Source: Ectocarpus siliculosus (Eukaryota; Sar; Phaeophyceae; Ectocarpales; Ectocarpaceae). From it: a stretch of 64,000 bases of DNA. Position 1 is the stretch's first letter; each line of letters starts with the position of its first letter. The position numbers and the translations under genes were made by a program. A model generated the notes under the pieces. It was not told the DNA's origin, did no database searches, and was given only the letters and a program-made list of their open reading frames with translations. The stretch covers positions 1,386,532-1,450,531 of the forward strand of contig FN649751.1 in NCBI GenBank assembly GCA_000310025.1, given 5' to 3'. Shown here one piece after another: positions 48,101 through 58,561 of this stretch.

Positions 48101-49524
48101 GGAATGAGTCCACGAAGGCTCGCCCAACTATTCTCCACATAACTCTAGCTTCACCTAGTCCTGCTTGTCATTCTTCACCACGTTCCACTAAGGATGTAGC
48201 CATAGACGATACTTCGGTGGCAGGTCATAGCCAGCGCACTCCGGACCCTACTCCGGGAAACGGTACTCGAGTTTACTATTTTCTTTTCTCCCCGTCACAA
48301 CCCTCGCTACTCCCCGCCCCCCTCAATCTTGGAGACCCTCGGTCTGGCCTCCGTCCCTCCTTACCTTACACTGAACGAACCCCCTCTCCGTTCTTCGGAT
48401 TTTCGGGTGGTGGACAAAAAAAAATCCGCGACAGGTGGGCTGGCCGGCGTACCTCTTGTTCGGCGCCACCGGCGGGCCCTCGCGAGGGATGACGAGCCAC
48501 TTTTTCCCGCACCCCCCCTTCTCGACTGGGGAAAAGGGCACCGACCTCTACCCGGGGAAGTGGAAGAAGAAGGTCTGGCTGTCGGACGTGGGCGTGGCGG
48601 GCATGATCGCCGGTCTCGCGGCGTGGGCCTCCAAGGCCGGGGCGATGCAGGTGGCGGCGCTGTACGGCGGCCCGCTCATGGTGGTGAACGCGTGGCTGGT
48701 GCTCATCACGTGGCTGCAGCACACGGAGGTGGACGTGCCGCACTTCGAGGCGGACAACTGGAACTTCATCAAGGGCGCGCTGCACACCGTGGACCGCCCG
48801 TACGGCAAGGTGCTGGACTTCTTGCACCACCGCATCGGGTCCACGCACGTCGCACACCACGTGAGTTCTCGCTGATTGTACCCGTGGCCGCCGGTGGCGA
48901 TGCCCTCGGTGGAGGGGTTGGCCCTGGTTGTCAGACTTGTACTGTATGGTACAAATGCACTGCCCTGCGGAAGCTCTTTTCTGCCGTGGTTTTATGTGCA
49001 CTAGCAAACATAAACTACAATACGATGTATCGCACATGGCGCCCGTAACTACGTTGACATTTTATAAGTAGTCATTGCCGGCCTTCTTGATTGCGTCGTC
49101 CGAGATGGGCTTGACTTTCGGCGGTCTATTTTTTGTTCCGACCATGACTGACGAGGAGAAGTCCTCGCCGCGCTTGCGCATTTCACTCTCTGCATGCTCG
49201 AGAAAAAAACGCCCACAAGTTTCTCTCGCTGTTTCCGCTGATTTTCCAAATTTAATGACAAGCCGACACCCAACGCGTGTACTTGGCCTGTTCTCCGTGT
49301 GCCCCTCGACCCGGTTGTCCCACGGACGCGAATGATTATCTCAGGTCGACTGCACGATCCCACACTACCATGCTCTGGAGGCGACCAACGCCATCAAGGA
49401 GGCTTTCCCGGAGCACTACCTCTACGACCCCACCCCGCTGCCCCAGGCGACCTGGAGGCTGGCCACACAGTGCGCCGGGGTGGAGAAGCGCGGCGACATG
49501 CACGTGTTCGTCACGAAAGAGTAA
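45110..49524 (+). CDS. Delta12/omega-6-type fatty-acid desaturase with plastid leader
   Basis: Membrane di-iron desaturase expected to add a double bond to an 18-carbon monounsaturated acyl chain (18:1 to 18:2). Five exons: 45110-45529, 46535-46678, 47421-47636, 48435-48860, 49345-49524, all phase 0, giving 461 residues. The N-terminus (MKATAAATAWAMALCSCGTSSAFTT) is hydrophobic and followed by a Ser/Thr/Arg-rich stretch; SSA|F resembles the ASAFAP cleavage motif of proteins imported into secondary plastids. Three histidine boxes: HECGH (166-170), HAVHH (202-206) and HVAHH (398-402, the last His ending exon 4). Family-typical text includes SALLVPYFSWQRSHAVHH, TNHMEKGETHVP, WLQHTEVDVPHF and DCTIPHYHALEAT. 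It ends DMHVFVTKE. Plastid location is inferred from the leader, although box 3 (HVAHH) resembles microsomal FAD2 enzymes more than plant plastid FAD6 enzymes, so exact regiospecificity and compartment remain open. Confidence 0.9.
45856..45902 (+). other. Possible cryptic or cassette exon with a 16-base palindrome, desaturase intron 1
   Basis: A stretch with strong splice signals: acceptor ttttttcattttcag before 45856 and donor GA|GTACGT after 45902. It is 47 bases long, so including it between the phase-0 exons 1 and 2 would shift the frame. Inside it, 45878-45893 is a perfect palindrome, acgtcatcgatgacgt, with two inverted TGACGT half-sites of the kind bound by bZIP/CREB-like proteins. Confidence 0.3.
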
Positions 49525-49697
49525 CGGCTGTCGGTAACTACGTGTGCCCTTCATGGCCGACAACTCGGCCGGCCCAGCCGCCAGGAGTGAAGAAGCGTGG
49601 CGACATGCACGTTTTCGTCGCGAAGGAGTGAAGGCGGTGGTCGGTACAAACATGTGCCGCTCATGGCCGAAAACTCGGCCGGCCGGCCCAGTCGCCA
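49481..49697 (+). repeat. Tandem duplication of the desaturase 3' end, period 107 bases
   Basis: Unit 1 (49481-49587) encodes the last codons VEKRGDMHVFVTKE, the stop, and the start of the 3' UTR. Unit 2 (49588 to about 49697) repeats it with substitutions and again reads VKKRGDMHVFVAKE then a stop. Both units continue with ctcatggccgaMaactcggccgg-type sequence. Unit 2 lies after the TAA stop, so it is UTR or downstream DNA. Confidence 0.85.
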
Positions 49698-51978
49698 AAT
49701 CGCCCCTGGTGTTGCCATGCGGCTGGGCGGGGGGCTCGGGACGCCGGCAGTTGGGACGAGGAGACGAACGAAGAACACGAGCAGCCACACACTGGTTTTC
49801 AGCGTTTTTTATTGTTTACAAGGGGAAAGGGTCGGGCGGGTTAGGGGGTGGAGAGGCAGGGACATGTAGGCCATCAAAAACTAGAGAACGCGGCGAGTGC
49901 TGCTGCATTTGTGGGCTCGCCAGCATTATTTGAGTTTATTTAGCCACCTGCCGGCCTCCGATGGTGGATCTTCGCGTTTTGCGCTTATCTTAGTGCATAG
50001 AAGCCAGGCAAAACCCTGGCGTGCGTTGTCAACTTAGCGACGCAAGATGTTGGGGTCATTTTCTCCCGGGAGATTACAACGCATTCAAGCGTTTTTAGTC
50101 TAGGGTTTTAAGCACGTGGCACACAAGACTAAGGTCTCCATGTGTAGGCCCCCGAACGCGGCCGGATAGGTACTGCCGTGAAGACTCCCCGTGTTTCATT
50201 GGCCACGGGAAAGGGCAGGGATATCGCACGTTTCGTTTCCCATGTGTTTTTGGGATGCGCGGGCGTGCGGGCAAATGGTTAAGGTTAGCATAGGATGGTA
50301 CGTCTGTGTGTTTGGTCTACTAGCGGCTGGAAGCCGTCTTGGCCACTCCGTTTCGAACTGACCACTTGCTCAAGGGTGGTATGTGTGTGATTTTTTCTCC
50401 AGGCGGCGGGTAGGGTTTGGGGGGAAAGGGGCAGGGCCGCGGGTCCCGTGGTGAGTCGCGAAGGTCTATCTCGCGGGGAACTATTTAGATGCGCGCACGA
50501 GTCGTTGTTGCTTCTCCGACCATTTGATATCTTGTGGTGTTGTCTTTGAGTCTGGTGGTCGGGCGAGAGAGGCCCGTCAACCTTCTTTGTATGGTCGAAT
50601 TATGGTAATTAGATCTTCGCCGGCGATGCCATCGTCTGGGGTTTGTGCTCGTTATGGCTTTGGTTTCGACGTCGGTGGTTGGGGCACGGCGTGCCTATAC
50701 AGTCGTTAGTCGAATAGGGGTCGTTTGACGTGGCGGACCCAGTTTCCACCTCGCCGGAATCACAGATCCTTTGGATTGTTAGACCCGAGGATTATTCTGA
50801 GGTGACGAATTGGTCGTGTTGCCTCGTGGAAACCCTCGCTTGTTATTTTCGTTTTGTGTTGGAAGCGTCGGGCGGCGAGCGTTGACGGTCTCTCCTGCTC
50901 TGCGTGTCTTGTTGTTTTGGGCTGAGTGTGCTATTGTGCGTTTTGTGTGTTGTGCATCAGGTTTACCTGGTAGTGTTTTTGGGCAGTACCGACGGCAGGG
51001 GAGAGGGGCCGCGAGGAGAACGGAGGTTGGAGGGAGGAACGATGTATGGTATGCTAAAAATATGTAAGTATGCCTGGTGAGCGAAGGTGGAAATATGAAG
51101 TACGGAACAGAAAGATCTACACTGGGTTTTATAGCACAGTAGTCGGATACCTGGCAGAAAAAAAAAAAAACTTTGAACGACGACGAGCATATTTGGGACC
51201 AACTAGGAAAACCCAGTTCGACGGCCGCCACCCCGACCCTGGCCGTCGTGAATGAATGTTCAAACTGTTGAGTCAACGACGTGCTCGATGAAGCAAGCGA
51301 GAGCCTCGCGTGACACCCGCCCAATGACTCGCACACAAGAGTGCGTTGCCCACATGACGAAAAACGATGACATCCCTTACCCCCTACCAGGCACCGTACG
51401 CGTCCGTTTGTGTGCGCAACAAATGACTGCTGTTTGTTTTCTATGCGGGTCCGGAGGAAAACGATTTTGTTTTCCATTCCGTGAAACACAACCGAATATT
51501 TTGTTGGAGGGGTCTTGGATGGCCAACAGCTGGGGCCGAACGCACTGCTGCTGTTGTCATGCCGCATGTTTTATAGTGACCAAATATCGGTACAATACAT
51601 GTAGGCCGACCACATGCCTCCCGTCGCGTCCCCACGCCTTGAAAACATGGCGTCACACCAATTAGCCGGCACCCTCCTGCACCGTGCACGTATTGACTGG
51701 CTAATACGGTCAGTTCGCTGCCGTGGAGCAAAGAAAACCCGCCGAAGAGAATAATAAATTCAGCTAACCCCACAACGCTTGAATGCTACGCATGCATGTA
51801 GCAGCTGGCAACACAAACTTCACTTCCTTTCCCCTCGTCAGCAGTGCGTGTGTGCGGCGACTTAAATCTCGAGCTTGGACTCTCCTCGTGACTCCCCAGA
51901 ACAAAAAAATTACATCAACCCCAAAAACAAGCAACACCGTCAACCCGTACGTACGTAAATGCCGAAAGCCCAAAAGAG
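49698..51978. other. Convergent intergenic region, no gene recognised
   Basis: About 2.3 kb between the ends of the desaturase and CCDC93-like genes. It is GT-rich on the plus strand around 50300-50950. A minus-strand open frame of 262 codons (50779-51567) has no recognisable domain and includes homopolymer-derived residues. No RNA gene was seen. Confidence 0.45.
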
Positions 51979-54900
51979 TTACCGCCGCATAAGGGCCAGG
52001 TGTGCGTTCAACGACTCGTAACGGTAGCACTCGTCGGACAGCTCCTTCGTGCCCGCGAAGAAGCGCTTTCTGTCTTCCCTGACCGACGCCTGAAGTTCCT
52101 CCGCGACGTGACGTCGTCGACGAACGTTGTCCAAAAGTCGCGTTTGATCTTCCAGAGAGTCTTCCACGCTCTGTTTGAAAAAAAAAAAAAAACACGACGA
52201 CGGGGAGTAAGAGTGAAAATCAGCACACGACTTCGTCCAAAAGGTGTGTCTCATCCTCAAGATATGTAGTATTTCACGCCCTGTGTTGGAAAAATACACA
52301 GAAAAAACTAGAGGGAAGTCAGCGCACGAGTTGCCCTGCAATTGATTGCTGTAGGTCTGCACAGGGAGGCAGCAGGAGAAGAGTTCGCAGACGGCACTAG
52401 ACAACTAAGCACTCCCGAATGACACGGCTGGTGTGTGTGTACATGTAAACGCAGGAGCATGTAGATACAGTAGTGTGCGTGCTTTTTCCAACGACCACCG
52501 GCTGACTGAAGAACAGGACGTCAGTCTCAGCGGGACCCAAAACGCTTGGAGGTTGTTGTGATTCGCCCCCCTGAATGGGAGGCTACGGAGGAGGCAGGAG
52601 ACATTTTGTGTGCGTGTTATCAGTATCGACCGCCCCAACCGGCTGGACAACGAAAACATGCAAGCGGATTAAACCCTCCCGAACGGGACCCGACCCCCAA
52701 AGTTCGAGAACGGCACCTTCTACAAAGTCCTTGACGGGATAAAACACACCGGTACGCGTGCGTTTAGGCCGAATCCTAGACATGTTTCGAAAACACAAAC
52801 TTCAAAATTCATCTGTCAATGTATCAAAACATCAACATGGCGTTCTAACATGAAGCAGAACAAAAAATGGGCAAATCGTGTTTTCACGCGGATACGGGAG
52901 AGTAGGGGTCGGAGCGCATCCAAACCAGACCGGCGCCAGGGACGAAACAGCGACTATAAAAACATAGCAGCACCTTTGAAACATACGTAGTATTGTACCT
53001 TCAGGTCCATTTATTTCACGGACAAATTAAAGAGGTGCCTGTTTTTGGGAATGGTACCCAGACGGAGGCATCCAGTTTCCTGCTGGGCTGTTGGAATATC
53101 GCCAAGGTTGGGGGCCGTGGGGTGTCGAAAAAGCGTCTTGAAAAAAAATGAATGCATTGACGCAAAATAAGCCAATGCCAGGGAGGAATTAGCTCAAGTT
53201 CGGTGGCTATTCTTCAAAGGTTTTGGTGTTTTCCGCCTGTTACATGTCGAAGGAGGAAGAAACAGCAGTGGAAACGCTACTCGGAGTGAGGTGTAGCTCT
53301 TGGTCTATCTTTCATGCCCAACGTTTGATGGCGTAGGGTAGGGTACCGCGCGGAACGGAAGCAGAACGTTGCAATTGCCGTCTCCCGCACCAGAAAGCAC
53401 AATCCACCGCTTCAGGCCTGCTTCGATCATCTGCCGGTCGTTACCAGCTGTGACAATCGGCGTGTTCTCGCCGAGATTATGGCCGAGATCCGAAAGAGCC
53501 GGCATGGTTTTAGGCTTCACCGGCGAGCAAAACCTCTTGGGTCTACAAGGAACGAACACGGTTTGATCGTGGCGTGGCGACAGCCTCACTATCTGAACAG
53601 TTGTTAGCAGGTCGTTTGATGCACAAAACTTCACAGCGGCCCTACGGCAAATATTAGAACAAAACAAGCCCCCCCCTCTCTGCATGAACTGCTGTGATTC
53701 TGAATTGGACACAATAAAGCACCTCGGGGGCTTCTGTGCTGAGACCGATATTTTCAGGAATCAATGGAGGAATCGATTCTTCGACCAACCAGAAATCCAA
53801 TTTGACTTTTTGACTTCAAAGATTGTGATTTTTCCAACATCATTAATACCCGGCCTTGGCGTGTGACGCATCGCCACCGCAATGCCGAAACGAAAGCCGC
53901 CTTTGCAACGAACGACGCTCATAGCAACGGGCGGCAGAGGGTGGCAACGCAAGCGAGAGGAAACGAACAAGAACTCCACGAATCACCAACGGACGTCACC
54001 GCTTGCCTCAACAATCCCCTTGATCTGCCGCAGGTACGCCTCCCTGACCCCCTTCCCGCCCTTGGAGGCCTCCTCCACACCGCCTGCGATCGTCTCGAGC
54101 AGCCTCGCCTGTGTCGCCAGCAGCTCCCGCGTCAGCGACAGCGTCGACCGCTCCGCCCGGCACCTCCTCAGCTGCTCCTGTCTCTCCAGAGAGTGCTGCC
54201 CGAGCTCCTCGAACCTCAGGAGGTACTGCAGCAGCTCGGCGTGGCCCAGGGCGACGTCCTCCTCCCTCTGCCGCCGTGCCACGGCCAGCCTCAACCGCGA
54301 CAGCCGCGCGGCCGACTCCTCTCGCTCGGCGGCCGCCACTTCGTAGGCGGCCTCGATCCGGTGCAATCCCTCCGCGAACAGCGCCTTCCCCTCCAGCGCA
54401 GGCTTCTTCCTGTGATTCGCCTTCCTCTCCGCCGGGCCGCCGCCGCCGCCGTTCTCTCCGCCTCCCAGCACCACCGCCGTTCGCGGGACAGAGACAGCAC
54501 CCCCCCCAGCGGCTGGTACTGCTCCCACGATCTTTCCCGCCCCGCTCTTGTCCTCCTCTTCTTGTTCCTGTGGCTCCGCCATGGCAGCCAGCGGGTCGTC
54601 CACCGTCTTCTCGAGCACGAACCCTCCTCCCTCTTGCCCTTTTCCTGCCCCTCCCCCTCCTTCGCCCGCCGGGGCCCCCGCCGTTGCCGGTGCCGCATCT
54701 GGCGGCGGTGAGACAACAGCCGCAGGCTTTTCCCCGAGTCCGTCACCACCGCCGCCAACGTCCTCAGTAGTCTCGCCAGTAAACTCGGCGATCTCCGCAC
54801 GGAGGGCCGCCTCACGGGCCTTGCCTTGCTCCAGGGCGGCCTGTTCCTGCCGCTCGATCTCCGTCAGAGTGGCCACGAGGCGGCGGAGCTTCTCGAGGGA

Positions 54901-55446
54901 GGCGCTCTCGTCCGGGGCAAGCGTCCGGGTGATCCGCCCCAGCCGGGCCATCTCTTGGGCCAGCTTGTTGCCATAGTCTCTCGCCTGTGGTGAAAGTTTT
55001 TCGTCCGCCGCATGCAAGTGCGCGGGGAGAGGGAGGGTGTAGATTGGGGGCACCGCACCATGTGTGGAGGGTGACAGGCGAGCGCACTGGAGATGCCGAA
55101 CGGCGCGGCGCGGGGAAAGTAACCTTTTAGAGCAGCAGCAGTGGCAAGAGGACACGGCAAGTCTCGGGTGCGAGTAAGCAAGGGAAAGGAGAAACTGCAC
55201 CTGTTCCGCCTCTTCCTCCATGAACTCCCGCCTTTCTCGGGCCGAGGTGAGGGCGGTGCGAGCTGCTTGGAGGCGTTCTTCCAGCTCGGCACCCCGCTCC
55301 CGGAGGCTCAACACCTCCGCCTGCCTTTGCTGTTGCACGAGACTCTTCTGCTCCGCCTCATTCTGTCCACTGCTTCCCTCTGACAGCCCCTCCCCCCCCT
55401 TCGGAGAACTGCCACTGCCGCTGCTGCTGCTGGTAGTGGGGGACAT
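51979..55446 (-). CDS. CCDC93-like coiled-coil protein, C-terminal half (5' end not found)
   Basis: Exons, high to low: 55446-55201 (start uncertain), 54984-54007, 52170-51979, all phase 0; 471 residues if the ATG at 55446 is used. Text aligns from memory with the C-terminal half of human CCDC93: LEKLRRLVATLTEIERQEQ with LQNLRALVAMNENLKSQEQ; HAELLQYLLRFEEL with RAELIQYQKRFIEL; YLRQIKGIVE with FLRQMEQIVE; and the last exon (VRRRRHVAEELQASVREDRK, then YESLNAHLAL) with the end of CCDC93. In animals CCDC93 is part of the CCC complex (COMMD, CCDC22, CCDC93), which works with retriever and WASH in endosomal recycling. Gly/Ala-rich inserts break the coiled coils. Human CCDC93 has about 330 more N-terminal residues; nothing like them was found up to the R3 boundary at 57970. 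The last intron has a GC donor (GAG|GCAAGC). Confidence 0.7.
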
Positions 55447-57969
55447 ACCTCGCAAAAGCACCTGCTTGGTAATATAATTGCAGGATGGAGTGAAAATTGT
55501 GCCGCCCCTGTCTGGACGCATGCGATGTTGCTGCTGCGTGCTTTGGAAGTGCAGATGGACACACCCGAGAACGTACACGAACACACGAGCGCAAGCATAG
55601 GAACAACAACAACAACGGTTTGATGTTGAGTACCACACATCGCCCGCAGTTACCCCGCACCAGCGGCAGCCACCATATGGCAGACTGCTGAATGTTGCAG
55701 CAGCAGGCAACCTGGATTCCGGGGACGACGTCTTCTTCACGAGTACAAATCTCGCAACTCGAAGTTACTTCTCAATGAAAACCAACAAGGTGGCACAACC
55801 TTTACGGCGTAGGGCCTCGTGCAACAAGGAGAGGTACAGGCATGCAATGGTGCGGCGGGTGGGGGGGGTGGATGCGGAAATCATAAGAGGGAAGAAACGC
55901 CATATAAAACCTGCTGTTGCCCCGGGATTACCGTCACTGCGGTCAACTGCAGTATGTATGCCTGGGGAGGCACAAGACTCCAGCTGGGTCCAGCGCCCAG
56001 CATTTGGCAGAGAAAAAAACAATGGGGGTGCAAGGAAGTACACAGAAGCAGTCAGGGTCAGCTGGCCAGGATGCTCGCCCGCAGGCGCGCACAAGAATTC
56101 CTCTCAAAATTGGAAACAATATTTACAGACCTGCTGTTCCCACGTAGCAGAGGAGGCCCTTGAGCAGAACACAGAGGTGTTTTCTCCCTGTATCGGCCAC
56201 CCTATCAGGCAACTACTTCTGGGCTTCCAACCGCGGCTGTGTAAATGCGTGACCTGAGAGAGTCACACGTCTCCTTGACTGACTTCTTGCCTCCGAGATC
56301 TCCCTAATCTCCGAGATCTCCCAAAATGCTCCCGTAAGTGCTCCTGAAAGACCACCTGTCTCGCCGCCGACTTTCGACTTTCAAGGCTCGAGTGCTCTAC
56401 GCCAAAGGAACTTGCGGCGCCGAAAGAGGCGCCGTTGGAACCACTCGTCAAGAGCTTTCCGAAAACTTGGCATTTCAATTTGTCATCCTCGTTGTCGTGG
56501 AGAAGTCGAGCTTTCAAAATTGGTCCAAGAGGTGGGTGTAGACTGCTGTAGCTTTGACGGAACATGTTCTTACAGCAGTGTAGACATCGAGTTGGCGGTA
56601 GCCGATGTTGCCTAAAACTCATACCTGGGGGCTCGACGAGGAAAGTAAGGGAGATTGCTGTCTACGCTAAACACACCGAAACGGTAGGTGTTCCGCCGTT
56701 CCACGGTGGAATACTTCACTTTGCTACCAACACCCCCGACCACACCCACCACAAGGGCTGACGATGAGGCAATCGGGTGAGGCGAGCAATCCCTCTGAGT
56801 CTCTGCTGTAATATATTGCAGACACAGCAGTCAGATGTCGCGCTTATGTACGAAGACGACCGACAGGCGGAAGCCGCGAAAAGTAGGTGAGACCGGCGAT
56901 GGCAAAACCCTGCATGGACCCTTTCTGGGTATGCATGTTGGCCGCTGAATCTCCGTTTCCTCTTGTCTCATTTTCTCGTGCCAAGGCGGCATTATTCTCC
57001 CGGAGGAGACGGTAACAGAAGCGTCGGTGTGTTGCCGTTGCCCTCTTCGGGCTACTTAGGAGTTGTGCGCCACAGGAGAGACATGGGTGCAACGTGCAGC
57101 AGACATGTTTCGTACCGCTGCTACTCTGGATAGAAGCCTCCCAAGTGGGTGTGCACATGGTTTCTGTGTCTCTGCTTGTGAGGCTGGTTGGCGTACAAGT
57201 TGAAGTTGTTGTACCTGTAGTTGGTGACCCCTCATGCTTGAGATGAAGCTGCTACCTGGTAAAATGTGACACCTTATGCTACATGTACACACGGCGCGGC
57301 TCCTGGGTATTGTAGCACCTTTCGGATGGCGAAATACGACTGGCAAGATCAGGAGACTTGTGCATATCATAAGCGTACATCATCTCTATACCAAGGTGCA
57401 TATCCTGGTGATGTCCGGCAGCTCGTTCTACCCATTTCTTCAATGCACGCGGGGGCAGCTGTAGTGTATTTACGTATTTTCTGCATGATGATGTTGCCGG
57501 AACCCTCCTCACTGACTTCCTGCGATTTTTTTTTTCGTCCTGCTGTTGTTAGCCACAGCAGTACTCCGTATATCGTAGATGTATGCGCCCCCCCTACGCC
57601 TGCGCCACGCGCGGACGTCTATCACTGAACCTTTGTCCCCACAACCTTGCACCAGAGAGAGATCTCTGTATTGTAGGCGCTGACAAGCTCCGAGGAAACC
57701 AACTACGACGCCCCTTGTATAGCTGCGGATTGAGGTGTCAAGTCATATTGGAGCGGCAGTGCCATTGCCGAGATACCACGAGACCACTAGACTGCATACC
57801 CATCACGTACATGCAGCGGCAGCAGTTTGCACGAGTTTCCTTGGGACTCTGTGTACACGGCGGCGGCTCTTTTCTGCCGTTCCTCGGTTGGCATTGGTTT
57901 TCCTGTTGTTGATGGCATGTAGGGGGAGTCGAGCGTAGTAGGCGCCAAGTTAAATGCAGCCCACTCATT
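55447..57969. other. Region upstream of the CCDC93-like gene, no gene recognised
   Basis: About 2.5 kb before the R3 boundary. The missing 5' exons of the CCDC93-like gene would be expected here, but no minus-strand frame resembles them. A good donor-like sequence (GCGAG|GTATGT) overlaps the candidate start at 55446, which hints at an exon border there. Several ACTGCTGTA-type motifs occur (56542, 56571 and near 56800). Confidence 0.45.
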
Positions 57970-58321
57970 GGCCAACGCGGAGTTACATCTGTCCCGACGC
58001 CTTTTTTTGGTTTCCCCGTTCGCGTTGCTGCTACCGCCGAAGGACTCCTCGAAACCCCTCAGCGATTGGAGCCACCGACCTTGCGCCCGGCACCCGCGGC
58101 CATGACGTTGTATGTAGGCGGACGTCAAGTTTCAAGAGTTTTCGAGAGCGAGACGAAGCTGCGGGGCCAGTTGGCTAATGACAGCGAACGAAGAGGCGGC
58201 GAGAGTGGCGTCCTCGTACAAGTACAAGGTCATTCCTGATAAGGCCAAACACACAAAACCGCAGAAATGGAGGCAATCCAATCGCTCACAAGTTTCAAGG
58301 GGGCCTACGCCCAACAGACCT
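57970..58321 (+). pseudogene. Coiled-coil module fused upstream of topoisomerase exon 6 (R3)
   Basis: The plus strand reads NEEAARVASSYKYKV at about 58187-58231, then with frame changes KAKHTK, MEAIQSLTSFKGAYAQQTYE, then directly [17 protein letters not shown] of exon 6. This is a fuller version of the fusion at 13808-13992; R1 lacks about 130 bases between the CGAAACCCCTCAGCGATTGG string and the module. Frames are broken, so no protein is proposed. Confidence 0.65.
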
Positions 58322-58463
58322 ACGAATTACGTGATGTTGGCTGGCAGCTCGTCGTTCAAGGGCAAAAGCGACATTAAGCCAAGGCCATGGAGGTCAACGG
58401 CTTTATCGAGAATATCCGGGCGGATTTCACAGAGAAGCTCAGCAGAGCCGACAAGCACACCAA

Positions 58464-58504
<41 letters not shown>

Positions 58505-58506
58505 TT

Positions 58507-58561
<55 letters not shown>

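Noticed and set aside
50779-51567. 262-codon minus-strand open frame
   Set aside because: No recognisable domain. It includes residues coded by homopolymers and has no sign of splicing partners.
53305-53712. 135-codon minus-strand open frame inside the last intron of the CCDC93-like gene
   Set aside because: No family recognised. It may be chance or a remnant, but a single short frame within an intron is not enough to call a gene.
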